A stretch of DNA of 64,000 nt from Virgibacillus_N oceani_A (GCA_041521345.1 JBGOHB010000027.1); one strand, 5' to 3'. Positions 7,207 to 16,632 are shown, numbered from the stretch's first letter. Notes: generated by a model not told the origin, from the letters alone. Made by a program: numbers and translations.

Positions 7207-8598
7207 ATGTTAAACAAGTCACTTGTTGAAGATGTTTTGTCTGCCGCTTTAGTAACAGGCGGTGATTTTTCCGAAGTGTTTGTGGAAGACAGGTATACAA
7301 ATAATATGACGTATCAGAGTAATCGGCTGGATAAAAGTATATCAGGACGGGATTTTGGTGTGGGCATCCGTATTTTTAAAGGACTGCAAAGTGCTTATGC
7401 TTACACGAACGATTTTTCCAGAGATGGATTGTTGAAAGCGGCAAATACAGCTGCCAAAGCCATTCAAGGCGGCCAATCAGAAAGGAATATCCAGTTACCG
7501 GCTGAAAAAAAAATAGTGGAGACAAGCCATCCAGTCGAGATCGAACCAAATAAGGTGGAAAAGGTTCGGAAACTGAATGTCATGCGGAAAGCAAACGAGA
7601 TTGTCACGAATTACGACCCTTCTATTTCACAGGCAATGATTCGCCTCTTGGATGAGGAACAAAACGTGCTGATCGCCAATTCGGAAGGGGTTTTTGTCGA
7701 GGACAAACGAACGAGAACCCGTCTCATTACTGGGGCAGTGGCCAGCAATGGTTCGAATATGCAAACCGGTTTTTATGGTCCTGGAGCACTTCAGGGTTTC
7801 GAATATATTGAAGGTTTGGATCTCGACCATTATGCAAAGGAAGCAGCTCGAATTGCAGTGACCATGCTGCATGCTGACCCTGCACCAAGCGGTAAATTTC
7901 CGGTGATTATTGATAACGAATTTGGCGGTGTAATTTTCCATGAAGCGTGCGGACACGGCCTGGAGGCTGCAACTGTTGCCAAAAATAACTCGGTCTTTGC
8001 TAATAAGGAAGGGGAAAAAGTAGCCTCGGATCTTGTTACTTACATAGATGACGGTACACTGAAGAATGAATGGGGTTCCATCAACATTGATGATGAAGGG
8101 GAACAAGGACGAAAAAATGTGCTGATTGAAAACGGTATTTTGAAAGGGTATTTGATTGATAAATTGAACGCCAGAAGAATGAATACTGCATCTACTGGTT
8201 CCAGCAGAAGGGAATCCTATAAATTCGCACCAACATCACGCATGACAAATACATTTATTGCACCGGGAGAATCAACCCCTGAAGATATTATTGCCAGCAC
8301 CGAGCATGGTATTTATGCAAAGTACATGGGTGGCGGTTCCGTCGATCCTGTAACGGCAGATTATAATTTTGCAACCCTTGAAGCCTACTTGGTAAAAGAC
8401 GGCAAAATTGACAAGCCACTAAGAGGTGCCACCTTAATTGGAAATGGTGCGGAAACGATTCAAAAAGTAGATATGGTCGGCAATAGTCTTGGGCATGGAG
8501 CCGGGATGTGCGGAGCTTCAAGCGGAAGTGTTCCGGTCAATGTCGGTCAGCCGATGCTTCGTGTATCTGAAATTACCGTCGGCGGAAGGGAGGCATAA
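7207..8598 (+). CDS. tldD: Metalloprotease TldD
   Basis: 463 residues, usual TldD length, ATG with an AAGGGGG ribosome site. The metal-binding HExxxH motif is HEACGH (residues 245-250). TldD forms a heterodimer with TldE/PmbA that cleaves unfolded peptides; in Escherichia coli it matures microcin B17 and degrades CcdA antitoxin. The stop codon overlaps the tldE start (TAATG at 8596-8600), so the pair is coupled. No peptide substrate gene is recognisable nearby. Confidence 0.92.
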   Translation: MLNKSLVEDVLSAALVTGGDFSEVFVEDRYTNNMTYQSNRLDKSISGRDFGVGIRIFKGLQSAYAYTNDFSRDGLLKAANTAAKAIQGGQSERNIQLPAEKKIVETSHPVEIEPNKVEKVRKLNVMRKANEIVTNYDPSISQAMIRLLDEEQNVLIANSEGVFVEDKRTRTRLITGAVASNGSNMQTGFYGPGALQGFEYIEGLDLDHYAKEAARIAVTMLHADPAPSGKFPVIIDNEFGGVIFHEACGHGLEAATVAKNNSVFANKEGEKVASDLVTYIDDGTLKNEWGSINIDDEGEQGRKNVLIENGILKGYLIDKLNARRMNTASTGSSRRESYKFAPTSRMTNTFIAPGESTPEDIIASTEHGIYAKYMGGGSVDPVTADYNFATLEAYLVKDGKIDKPLRGATLIGNGAETIQKVDMVGNSLGHGAGMCGASSGSVPVNVGQPMLRVSEITVGGREA

Positions 8599-9953
8599 TG
8601 ATGGAGATAAAAACTTTTCGCGATAAACTTTTTACCGAAGCTGAAAATGCAGGTGTTTCTGAGCTTGAGCTTTACTATGAAAAAGAAGATCAGTTTTCCT
8701 GTGAAATTTTCAAAGGGGAAATTGATGGATACCAATCATCTACCGTAAGTGGCATATCTGTGCGCGGCCTGTATGAAGGCAGCATGGGCAACGCCTATAC
8801 GGAAAAGCTGGATGATAAATCTGTAACATTTTTATTGAACAGTATAAAGGAAAACGCCGCTTTAATGGAAAATGAACCTGAAGAAATATATGCAGGCAAT
8901 GACAGCTATGAAGATATTGAATTTTATTCCGCTGCCCTTGCAGAGGTGACGACAGAAGAAAAAATCGCCTTCATGAAAGAAGTCGAGAAGAATATATATG
9001 ATTATGACCCGCGTGTGGTTCAGACTGGGGATGCCATATTACAGGACACCACAATTGAAAAAGCAATATACAATAGTAAAGGGCTTTCATTAAAGAACAA
9101 GAATAACCTTCTCATGGTCATTTTTTCTGTATCAGTTAAAGAGAATGAAGAGATTAAATCTGATTTTCATATGGAAATAACACAACATTTCCACGCGCTG
9201 GATGCAGCCGATTTTGCCAAAAAAGCAGTGGAAAATTCGCTCAGTTATTTAGGCGGAAAATCTTACGAAACAAAAAGTTATCCGGTTATCTTTAAAAATC
9301 AGGCAGCTGCTTCATTATTGGATGTATTTACAACTTCCTTTTCAGCAGAATCAGTGCAGCAAGGACAGTCTTTGCTACAAGGAAAACTCGGCGAATCCAT
9401 CGCTTCCGAACTAGTGACATTAACAGACGACCCGTTCATGAAGGAGAGCATTAAGAGCCGGACTTTCGATTCAGAAGGCGTTGCTACAAGAAAAACAGCT
9501 ATTGTGGATGCTGGCAAACTGGAGACATTTTTCCATAACTTGAAAACAGCCAAGAAGGATGGTGTTGCTTCTACCGGAAACGGGTATAAACCATCTTACA
9601 AAGACACCATTGATATCAGTCCATCCAACCTTTTCATTGAACCAGGGCAAGCTTCTTATGAGCAATTGTATGATGGGCTGGATGAAGGAATCATTATTAC
9701 GAACCTGGCCGGATTGCATTCGGGTGCAAATGCGATCTCTGGTGACTTTTCCCTTGCAGCAAATGGCTATTATGTAAAAGACGGAAAGGTCGTGGGTCCT
9801 ACCAAACTGATGACCGTTGCCGGGAACTTTTTTGAATTGCTGAAAGATGTCGAACAAGTAGGAAATGACCTGGAATTCACACCAATGAGTACGAAGGGAC
9901 ATATTGGATCGCCATCATTAAAAGTGAAGAGCTTATCGATTGCTGTAGATTAG
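8598..9953 (+). CDS. tldE: TldE/PmbA, non-catalytic partner of TldD
   Basis: 451 residues. Like other PmbA proteins it shows the TldD fold but no HExxxH. Typical blocks are STGNGYKPSYKDTIDISPSNLFIEPG and the C-terminal GHIGSPSLKVKSLSIAVD. Two tandem ATG codons occur at 8598 and 8601; the first overlaps the tldD stop. It functions as the partner subunit of the TldDE protease. Confidence 0.9.
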   Translation: MMEIKTFRDKLFTEAENAGVSELELYYEKEDQFSCEIFKGEIDGYQSSTVSGISVRGLYEGSMGNAYTEKLDDKSVTFLLNSIKENAALMENEPEEIYAGNDSYEDIEFYSAALAEVTTEEKIAFMKEVEKNIYDYDPRVVQTGDAILQDTTIEKAIYNSKGLSLKNKNNLLMVIFSVSVKENEEIKSDFHMEITQHFHALDAADFAKKAVENSLSYLGGKSYETKSYPVIFKNQAAASLLDVFTTSFSAESVQQGQSLLQGKLGESIASELVTLTDDPFMKESIKSRTFDSEGVATRKTAIVDAGKLETFFHNLKTAKKDGVASTGNGYKPSYKDTIDISPSNLFIEPGQASYEQLYDGLDEGIIITNLAGLHSGANAISGDFSLAANGYYVKDGKVVGPTKLMTVAGNFFELLKDVEQVGNDLEFTPMSTKGHIGSPSLKVKSLSIAVD

Positions 9954-9994
9954 TGGGACACCACAAATTTTATTGACTGGGCAATTTGTGCGTT

Positions 9995-10110
9995 CTACGC
10001 CAAAACAAAAGCGCAAGCGCCCGTTTAGCGACGTACGGACTGCGGGTGGCCATGCCAGGTGGATCAGTGTTGCCGCGCAAAGCGGCGGTTTTAGCCGCCC
10101 TTTGTGCCTT
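9995..10110. repeat. GC-rich intergenic repeat-like element with hairpins
   Basis: Markedly more GC-rich than its surroundings. It contains GCGCAAGCGC followed by a hairpin GCAAAGCGGCGG / CCGCCCTTTGTGC around TTTTAG. The AGCGCAAGCGCC type of element is common between genes in Bacillaceae, but only one copy is seen here. It may end tldDE transcription, although the T run is poor. Confidence 0.45.
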
Positions 10111-10139
10111 TCTTCTCTCAAGCATATGATATAGAAACC

Positions 10140-10161
10140 AGGTGTCATAGAAGTGACACCT
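10140..10161 (-). terminator. Terminator-like hairpin after the DUF2164 gene
   Basis: Perfect 8-base arms AGGTGTCA / TGACACCT with a 6-base loop, starting a few bases past the DUF2164 stop codon on the minus strand. The trailing sequence is only weakly T-rich. Confidence 0.55.
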
Positions 10162-10165
10162 AATT

Positions 10166-10393
10166 TCATTTTTCAATTCCAAACAGATCATCCAGTTTTT
10201 CGCTCATAAATGTGTAGCTGTCCGCTACGCCAAAGTTATAAAATACGGGCGCAATCTCTTCCGTAATGAAATCCAGCAGTATCATGGAAGCCAAATTCCC
10301 GATTTCCTCACCACGCTCTTTTTGAAAAAATCCCTGAATCTTTTTCACCATTTCATCCTTCTGCTCTTTTGACAGTTCGAATTTTTGATTCAT
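10166..10393 (-). CDS. DUF2164 family protein
   Basis: 75 residues from the ATG at 10393, preceded by AAAGGAG at good spacing; an upstream in-frame ATG at 10432 lacks a site. The sequence LSKEQKDEMVKKIQGFF, then LLDFITEEIAPVFYNFGVADS, matches the DUF2164 pattern with its conserved YN-x-G motif. Function unknown; single gene. Confidence 0.8.
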   Translation of the reverse strand: MNQKFELSKEQKDEMVKKIQGFFQKERGEEIGNLASMILLDFITEEIAPVFYNFGVADSYTFMSEKLDDLFGIEK

Positions 10394-10519
10394 GCAATTC
10401 TCCTTTAACCATTGATAATTTAAGTATAGCATTCAGCTCATAATAAACTATGTTAGTCAGCATGTCATATTGTTGGATAGGTTTGTTCAAAGGGATTAAC
10501 CCATAATTGCTGTTTCGGT

Positions 10520-10762
10520 TTATTCAATATTGTTTTTCCCACACAATATGAGAATACTGTAAGCAGTATTCTTACCTTCTGAATCTGGGTCTGTTGCGAT
10601 AATAATGGAATCCGCATTAAACTGTTTGCTTGTCTTTTTATTGACTTGATATTTCATTTTTATAGGCAGAACAGGCAAGTTATGCATTGACCACTTTTTG
10701 TACTTTGAATCATACGCTTCTGGCTCTTCCAGTCCAACTAAATAATCAATCCCCCATGTCAT
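10520..10762 (-). pseudogene. DNA topoisomerase III remnant
   Basis: An 80-residue open stretch matches only an internal part of the N-terminal Toprim region of TopB-type topoisomerases: TWGIDYLVGLEEPEAYD, then KKWSMHNLPVLP, KKTSKQFN and IIIATDPDSEG. The N-terminal active region, the spacer between KQFN and IIIATD, and over 600 C-terminal residues are missing, and the expected DREGE reads DSEGK. I read it as a deletion remnant, probably of a plasmid or mobile-element topoisomerase. Confidence 0.65.
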
Positions 10763-10845
10763 AACAACATAAAAAAGACCTGGGATTAACCTGGCCTTTG
10801 ATAATGACTCTTTTAGCGCTCAAGATCATCATCAAAATATTTATT

Positions 10846-11517
10846 TTATTCTTGACGATCAGAATCAATATTATCATCTTCTAACCCTAAATCATCATAT
10901 GTTTCTAACACATCTTTGTCAATCAACGAATCCCCCTGAGTTGTTAGAAGATAGTCCATATATTCAATGCCTTTGTGCTCCAGCGAATCAACTAGAAGTG
11001 TTAAAGACTGATCACTAAGGTGTTCCTTATAATTTTTGTAGATAAAAAATGACACATTATACACATCTCTTATCTTTGAGCGGGAATTCATTGCAGCTAA
11101 TTTTTGAGAAAACAAAGATTCAATAGTATAAACTTGAACACCACCTATAACATTAACATCTTCATCACCAATGATATTTTTCTTTCGATATCAAATTTCA
11201 ATTTTCATCTTATGATTATCATTTCTATAATCTAACATAGCTCTCTTTACAGTATTTGAATTCTTGGTAATATTGAGATCATCGTCATTCATGGCAGAAA
11301 GTTCTCCAAAACACTTAAAGCATTCTTTTTTGAACGAGCATCTAAAACAACATCTTTCGAAAAACGATCCAGTCCATAACCAACGAGTAGTCCTGTTCCA
11401 CCTTTTAATACAAATTGATCAGAATCTTTATTAATGTATTGAAGCAAATCTTCTATTACTTCTAAATGTGTTGCTTGATCATCATGTCCCCCATCGTTGC
11501 TATCACAAAGGAAAATC
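10846..11517 (-). pseudogene. AbiEii/AbiGii-type nucleotidyltransferase toxin, broken
   Basis: Read on the minus strand, the 5' part gives FVLKGGTGLLVGYGLDRF followed by SKDVVLDAR, the KGGT / D-x-D nucleotidyltransferase signature of AbiEii toxins with the second Asp changed to Val. That frame stops after LSVLENFLP near 11296. The protein continues in another frame (MNDDDLNITKNSNT), meets an in-frame TGA after KMKIEI, then resumes YRKKNIIGDEDVNVIGG and VYTIESLFSQKLAAMNSR to the end. So there is at least one frameshift, one nonsense codon and one active-site change. No partner antitoxin gene is visible. Confidence 0.7.
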
Positions 11518-11862
11518 GCTTTTTTACAGAGCTACACTCCAATTCTGTACGAGGTTGAATTTAACTCTCATTGTGAACTCTAGTGAGCATGCAGTATCGC
11601 TGAAATAGGTTCAGATGTATCAAGCTTTTCGCGATGTGTCATTTATCATATAATCCAGAACGTCTAACGGATACATCATTAATCTTTTTTCGCAAAACAT
11701 GTACTTGACAACGCCTTTTTCAGGGTTCTCGCTGATTAGTTTTTCGCAAGGCTTGTTTTCAAGGACTTTCAATCAGTTATAATTATATTTTATCTTGCAA
11801 CATTACAACCGCTGTGGGTTAATAGAGATATCACACTTTTACATGAATGAAGGAGGGTTCTC
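11518..11862. other. Intergenic remnant, no gene seen
   Basis: AT-rich sequence between the broken AbiEii gene and pepF. Open stretches are short and match nothing I recognise. AAGGAGGG at 11849-11856 is the pepF ribosome site. It probably belongs to the same decayed island. Confidence 0.45.
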
Positions 11863-13560
11863 ATGCAAAAATTTGAGGATTATACATATGAACGTCCGAA
11901 AATGAAAAGGGTAAAAGCTGAATTTGAGGAGCTTCTGCAGAAATTTGCACAAGCAAAATCTGTTGATGAAGCGACAAATGCCATCGACGCCATTAACAAA
12001 CTTCGGAACCGGCTGTCCACCATGTCCATGCTTGTACTAATCCGTTCTTCCATTGATACTAACGATGAATATTACGAAAAAGAACAGGATTTTTTCGATG
12101 AAGTGGAGCCGGTAATACAGGAAATCAGCACGGAATTTTACAAGGAATTGGTAAAAACACCATTCCGGGATAAATTGGAAGAAAAATGGGGGAAGCAGTT
12201 ATTTCAAATAGCGGATTTTGAAATCAAGTCCTTTTCCCCGGAAATTATTCCATTGCTGCAAAAAGAAAATAAGCTTTCGTCACAATACGCCAGACTTGTT
12301 GCATCTGCTGAAGTAGAATTTCAGGGGGAGACATATACATTGGCACAACTGTATCCATTTACAGAACACAGTAATCGCAACATCCGTAAAGAAGCAATCA
12401 ATGCATATACCGGGTTTTTCGAGGAAAATCAAACAGAATTTGATACTATCTATGATGACCTTGTAAAGGTGCGTCATGAAATAGCTGTCACAATCGGGTA
12501 CAAAAATTTTGTTGAACTCGGATATTTACGAATGCTGCGAATTGATTATAATGCGGAGATGGTAGAGGCATACCGCCAACAGGTTCGTGACTTCATCGTT
12601 CCACTTGTAACAAAATTATATAAAAAGCAGGAAAAACGCATTAACGTGGACCAGTTGAAATTTCATGATGAATCCTTTTTATTTGCTAGTGGAAATGCAA
12701 CACCAAAAGGATCACCGGAATGGATCATTGAAAACGGAAAGAAAATGTATGAAGAATTATCAGAAGAAACCAGGGAATTTTTCCAGTTTATGCTCGACCG
12801 CCATTTGATGGACCTGGAAGCAAAGAAGGGGAAAGAAGCAGGCGGATATTGTGCATATATTGAAGATTATCAATCCCCCTATATTTTTGCCAATTTTAAC
12901 GGGACATCAGCAGATATTGATGTGCTTACACATGAAGCAGGACATGCATTTCAGGCATATTCCAGCAGGAAATTCGAACTTCCGGAATATACGGATCCGA
13001 CTCATGAGGCGGCTGAGATCCATTCGATGAGCATGGAATTTTTCACCTGGCCATGGATGGAGCTTTTCTTTAAAGAGGATACATTGAAGTATAAATATAC
13101 ACATTTAACAGAAGCGCTGAAATTCCTCCCGTATGGCGCAGCAGTGGATGAATTTCAGCATCTCGTTTATGAAAATCCGGATTGGACGCCAGAGGAACGA
13201 AATGAGGCTTGGAATAAGCTTGAGGAAACGTATCTCCCCCACCGAGAGTTTGATGATAATGCCTATTTAGAGTCAGGCCGTTTTTGGCAGCGTCAGGGAC
13301 ACATTTACGAGGATCCTTTTTATTATATTGATTATACATTAGCGCAAGTTTGTGCCTTTCAATTTTGGAAACGGGCTCAGGAAGAGCGGGAGTCTGCCTG
13401 GAAGGATTACCTCCATTTATGCATGCTCGGGGGATCAAAATCCTTTCTTGAATTAGTGAAAGAGGCCGGTCTGAATTCCCCTTTTGATGACGGAACGGTG
13501 AAATCAGTAGTTGATGCCATTGAAAAATGGCTTGATGATGTGGATGATACGAAGCTTTAA
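11863..13560 (+). CDS. M3 family oligoendopeptidase (PepF-like)
   Basis: 565 residues, cytoplasmic, ATG with AAGGAGGG. The zinc motif HEAGH is at residues 357-361 (DVLTHEAGHAFQAY), with the downstream ligand Glu in EAAEIHSMSMEFF. The M3 oligopeptidase fold is clear; the length fits the shorter M3B oligoendopeptidase F group. It degrades peptides of moderate length, for example imported oligopeptides. A GNAT gene follows after 35 bases and probably shares its transcript. Confidence 0.9.
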   Translation: MQKFEDYTYERPKMKRVKAEFEELLQKFAQAKSVDEATNAIDAINKLRNRLSTMSMLVLIRSSIDTNDEYYEKEQDFFDEVEPVIQEISTEFYKELVKTPFRDKLEEKWGKQLFQIADFEIKSFSPEIIPLLQKENKLSSQYARLVASAEVEFQGETYTLAQLYPFTEHSNRNIRKEAINAYTGFFEENQTEFDTIYDDLVKVRHEIAVTIGYKNFVELGYLRMLRIDYNAEMVEAYRQQVRDFIVPLVTKLYKKQEKRINVDQLKFHDESFLFASGNATPKGSPEWIIENGKKMYEELSEETREFFQFMLDRHLMDLEAKKGKEAGGYCAYIEDYQSPYIFANFNGTSADIDVLTHEAGHAFQAYSSRKFELPEYTDPTHEAAEIHSMSMEFFTWPWMELFFKEDTLKYKYTHLTEALKFLPYGAAVDEFQHLVYENPDWTPEERNEAWNKLEETYLPHREFDDNAYLESGRFWQRQGHIYEDPFYYIDYTLAQVCAFQFWKRAQEERESAWKDYLHLCMLGGSKSFLELVKEAGLNSPFDDGTVKSVVDAIEKWLDDVDDTKL

Positions 13561-13595
13561 ATTTTTAAATTAAAATTGAATTGGCGGTATTTACG

Positions 13596-14105
13596 ATGGA
13601 TATTGAAATTGAGAAATTAAAAGCCACGGATTTTGAAGATTTATTTGAGTTTGAACTGGAGAACCGAGCTTATTTTGAAGAATTGGTATGGGGCCGCGGT
13701 GATGATTACTATCACTTTGAGACCTTTATAAACAAGAACAAAGCCCTGCTGGATGAACAATCTCAAGATTTATCCCATTTTTATTTAATGAAGAATAAAG
13801 ATGGTTTCATTGTTGGAAGAATAAACTTAATAGATATTGATAAAACACTGGGTTTAGGCCATATTGGTTATAGAGTGGGAAAATCATATACTGGAAAAGG
13901 AATTGCTAAAAAAGCATTACAGCTGTTATTAAAAACGGTGAGCAAGCAAGGTATTACACAAATTTTAGCGAAGACTTTGACTAACAACATAGCCTCACAA
14001 AAAATCCTGGAGAAAAGTGGATTTAAACATGTATCAACAAGTGACGAAGAATTCGAATTAAATGGACAGCGTTTAAAGTTTGTATATTATAAGTGGACAA
14101 TTTAA
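13596..14105 (+). CDS. GNAT N-acetyltransferase (RimJ/RimL-like)
   Basis: 169 residues from the ATG at 13596, chosen because GGCGG lies nine bases upstream; a TTG at 13581 in the same frame has none. The acetyl-CoA loop is IGYRVGKSYTGKGIAKKAL and the C-terminal TNNIASQKILEKSGF helix is typical. The acceptor (ribosomal protein N-terminus, small molecule or other) cannot be told. It lies just downstream of pepF. Confidence 0.8.
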   Translation: MDIEIEKLKATDFEDLFEFELENRAYFEELVWGRGDDYYHFETFINKNKALLDEQSQDLSHFYLMKNKDGFIVGRINLIDIDKTLGLGHIGYRVGKSYTGKGIAKKALQLLLKTVSKQGITQILAKTLTNNIASQKILEKSGFKHVSTSDEEFELNGQRLKFVYYKWTI

Positions 14106-14147
14106 ACAAAATAGGTGGTTCTGAGATAATTAAAGGCTGCAAAAGAT

Positions 14148-14182
14148 AACCTTCCCCTACCGGATCAGGTGCGAAGGTTTTT
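14148..14182 (+). terminator. Terminator of the pepF-GNAT unit
   Basis: AACCTTC and GAAGGTT form the stem around a GC-containing loop, followed by TTTTT. Confidence 0.75.
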
Positions 14183-14259
14183 CAATGTGGAACAGGAAGG
14201 TGGAACAAAACCTCAATTATGATAAAATCACTATATAATACTATAAAAAGGAGATCACC

Positions 14260-15045
14260 ATGGATTACAAGATACTATTTCTCGACATAGATGGAACTAT
14301 TTTAAAACCAGACCACACTTATACCGAATCAACAAAAGAAGCTATTTTACAATTGAAGGAACAAAATATTGAAGTATTTTTGGCGACTGGTCGGCCCCTG
14401 CATGAAGTAGAGGAACTGGCAGCCGAACTGCAGATTGAATCCTTTATCGGCTATAACGGTGCCTACGCAGTTTACCAGAATGAAACCATTGTAGATGAAC
14501 CGATGGATACTTCTGCCATGAAGGAATTTTTGAATATAGCTGAAGAGAACGGACACGAACTGGTTTGTTATACAAATCAAAGAAATTATTTCACTTCATT
14601 GACAGATCCGGGTGTGAGAAAGTTTATCCGGGCATTTAATCTGATCAAAAATGATACATTAACAGACAGTGTCATTGATTCTATTCTTGGAGCTACTGTT
14701 ATGAATTTGAATGAATCCGAAGAGGCATTGTATGAATTTAAATCGGATGTGCACCTCTCCCCTGTAAATGTTTACGGGATGCATAACAACTTCGATATCA
14801 TCCGTAAAAATGTAAATAAGGGGATCGCTGTCGGACATATTCTGAAGCAGTTAGGCATCGGAAAAGACCAGGCAATCGCATTTGGCGACGGCATGAACGA
14901 TAAAGAAATGCTTGGCGCGGTCGGAGAAGGTTTTGCCATGGAAAATGCACACCCTGCCCTTTTTCGTTATGCAAAACATAGAACAAGTTCGGTAGATGAA
15001 TCCGGTATTTTTCATGGATTGCATCAGCTGGGATTGGTGAAATAA
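14260..15045 (+). CDS. HAD superfamily (Cof-type) sugar-phosphatase
   Basis: 261 residues, ATG with AAAAGGAG. Motif I is FLDIDGTIL (nucleophile D9, acid D11), motif II is FLATGRP, motif III includes NKGIAVGHILKQLGI, and motif IV is FGDGMNDKEML. This is the Cof/YidA class IIB type, usually dephosphorylating sugar phosphates or flavin precursors; the substrate is not deducible. Single-gene unit; 52-bp array 1 follows directly. Confidence 0.85.
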   Translation: MDYKILFLDIDGTILKPDHTYTESTKEAILQLKEQNIEVFLATGRPLHEVEELAAELQIESFIGYNGAYAVYQNETIVDEPMDTSAMKEFLNIAEENGHELVCYTNQRNYFTSLTDPGVRKFIRAFNLIKNDTLTDSVIDSILGATVMNLNESEEALYEFKSDVHLSPVNVYGMHNNFDIIRKNVNKGIAVGHILKQLGIGKDQAIAFGDGMNDKEMLGAVGEGFAMENAHPALFRYAKHRTSSVDESGIFHGLHQLGLVK

Positions 15046-15089
15046 CGGTTTGAAACGTGTGGTTTAGTCAATCCAGGTTGTCATTCGGG

Positions 15090-15440
15090 CGTTAAGTAGT
15101 TTCTATGTTACCCTGTGAAACGCTTTGGTGGGCTGAGGGCGTTTAGAGCTGTTCTATCTGACGTTTGAACCGATTTTGTTGAGCTGTAGGATGTTTAGAA
15201 CCGTTCTATCTGACGTTTGAACCGATTTTGTTGAGCTGTAAGGTGCTTAGAACAGTTCTATCTGACGTTTGAACCGATTTTGATGGGCTGCAGGGTGTTT
15301 AGAACCGTTCTATCTGACGTTTGAACCGATTTTGATGGGCTGAGGGCGTTTAGAACCGTTCTATCTGACGTTTGAACCGGTTTTGTTGAGCTGCAGGGTG
15401 TTTAGAACCGTTCTATCTGACGTTTGAACCAGTTTTGATG
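15090..15440. repeat. 52-bp tandem repeat array 1
   Basis: The marker GTTCTATCTGAC begins at 15151, 15203, 15255, 15307, 15358 and 15410, so the period is 52 (once 51); a degenerate unit starts near 15099. Most units hold a palindrome TAGAACCGTTCTA followed by TCTGACGTTTGAACCG and a variable GC-richer part (GGGCTG, AGGGTG). It lies between the convergent HAD and chromate transporter genes. No open frame. Confidence 0.9.
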
Positions 15441-15480
15441 AACAGCACCTTAGAGAGATTGATATCCAACTAAAGAATAC

Positions 15481-15517
15481 AAAAAGCCTGTAACACCATG
15501 CTTAGTGCTACAGGCTT
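15481..15517 (-). terminator. Terminator of the chromate transporter genes
   Basis: On the minus strand AAGCCTGTA pairs with TACAGGCTT around an AGCAC...GTGTT inner stem, followed by a T run. It lies just past the second chrA-type gene. Confidence 0.8.
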
Positions 15518-15538
15518 CATAAATATCCAGACCATAGT

Positions 15539-16069
15539 TTACAGAAAAAAACCACCATAAACCAAGGCTCCGGCAATAATATACGCAGGGTGCACTTTTG
15601 CCCGCTCAATCAGTAAATAACTGACCGCAGTCAACAGCACAGTCTGCCATATGCCAATTCCATCATAGGATTCAAAAAAAAATCGCCATGCCATTAAGCC
15701 GAGCAAAATAGCAATAATCGGCCGGACATATAATGTCAGTCTTTTTACCTTTGGAGAGTCTTTAAATTTTAACAATACACTTAACAAAGCAATCATTAAA
15801 ATAAGTGAAGGAGCCACAATGGCAAACACGCCTATTGCTGCACCCATTACACCGCCCACTTCATAACCAATATAGCCTGCCATTTTCGTTGCGATCGGTC
15901 CCGGCATGGCATTTCCGAGTGCCAAAACCTCACTGAATTCCTGTACGGTCATCCACTCAAATCGAATCACTACCTCATTTTCGATAAGCGGGATTGAAGC
16001 TGGTCCACCACCGTAACCTAGGATTCCAGGAATGAAAAAGGCTTGAAAAATTTCCCAATACTTCATCAT
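15539..16069 (-). CDS. Half-size chromate transporter, C-terminal-type partner
   Basis: 176 residues with a single CHR domain: the N-terminal FFIPGILGYGGGPASIPLIENEVV and ALGNAMPGPIATKMAGYIGYEVGG signatures, then several membrane helices. Short-chain CHR proteins act as heterodimers encoded side by side, as in Bacillus subtilis ywrA/ywrB. It exports chromate, or a physiological oxyanion, across the membrane. The ATG overlaps the upstream partner gene by 4 bases. Confidence 0.88.
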   Translation of the reverse strand: MMKYWEIFQAFFIPGILGYGGGPASIPLIENEVVIRFEWMTVQEFSEVLALGNAMPGPIATKMAGYIGYEVGGVMGAAIGVFAIVAPSLILMIALLSVLLKFKDSPKVKRLTLYVRPIIAILLGLMAWRFFFESYDGIGIWQTVLLTAVSYLLIERAKVHPAYIIAGALVYGGFFL

Positions 16070-16632
16070 GAAGCATCACCTTCTTTTTCAGGTGATTTTT
16101 TATCTTTTTTTATAAATGCAAGAATAATGAATGCAGCAATCAAAATACCGGGGTGAACGCCTAATAACTGCAGCAGCACGAATATAACAGCACAGAGAAT
16201 GATCGTTGTAATCCATCCCATACCTTTTCCGGCTTTTTCAAAAAACTGCCAGGTTAAAACTGCCATCATCATGCCCACTACAGGCAGGACACCTGCCGTC
16301 ATACCTTGTACCCAATCAAATTCACGAAGGTTGGATAATGTCGCAAGTAAAATAATCATTAAAATAATCGTCGGCAATATGGAAGCCAAAAGTGCATTCA
16401 GCATTCCCAGCATACCCGAAACCCGGTAACCGATATAGCCTGCCATTTTTGTGGCAATTGGTCCCGGCAGTGCGTTGCCAAGCGCTAATATATCTCCAAA
16501 CTCTTCATCGTCCATCCATTTGTATTTATCGACGACTTCTTTATGAACGAGCGGTATGGAACTTGGCCCTCCACCATAACCGAGCATGCCAACTCGAAAA
16601 AAAGCAAGAAAAATATACCATTGTTTTTTCAT
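16066..16632 (-). CDS. Half-size chromate transporter, N-terminal-type partner
   Basis: 188 residues, one CHR domain with FFRVGMLGYGGGPSSIPLVHKEVV and ALGNALPGPIATKMAGYIGYRVSG, followed by hydrophobic helices and a lysine-rich tail (KKDKKSPEKEGD). It pairs with the overlapping downstream gene to form the two-subunit transporter. It follows the gamma-glutamyltransferase-like gene after 82 bases that include a strong hairpin, so read-through between them may be limited. Confidence 0.88.
   Translation of the reverse strand: MKKQWYIFLAFFRVGMLGYGGGPSSIPLVHKEVVDKYKWMDDEEFGDILALGNALPGPIATKMAGYIGYRVSGMLGMLNALLASILPTIILMIILLATLSNLREFDWVQGMTAGVLPVVGMMMAVLTWQFFEKAGKGMGWITTIILCAVIFVLLQLLGVHPGILIAAFIILAFIKKDKKSPEKEGDAS

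Noticed and set aside
10846..11517. Recoding (selenocysteine or programmed frameshift) in the AbiEii gene
   Set aside because: A separate frameshift and loss of an active-site Asp occur in the same gene, and no SECIS-like hairpin is evident; simple decay explains it.
15090..15440. CRISPR array
   Set aside because: The whole 52-bp unit is conserved and diverges gradually; there is no alternation of identical repeat with unique spacer, and no cas genes are nearby. The same holds for the arrays at 39.8 and 55.8 kb.
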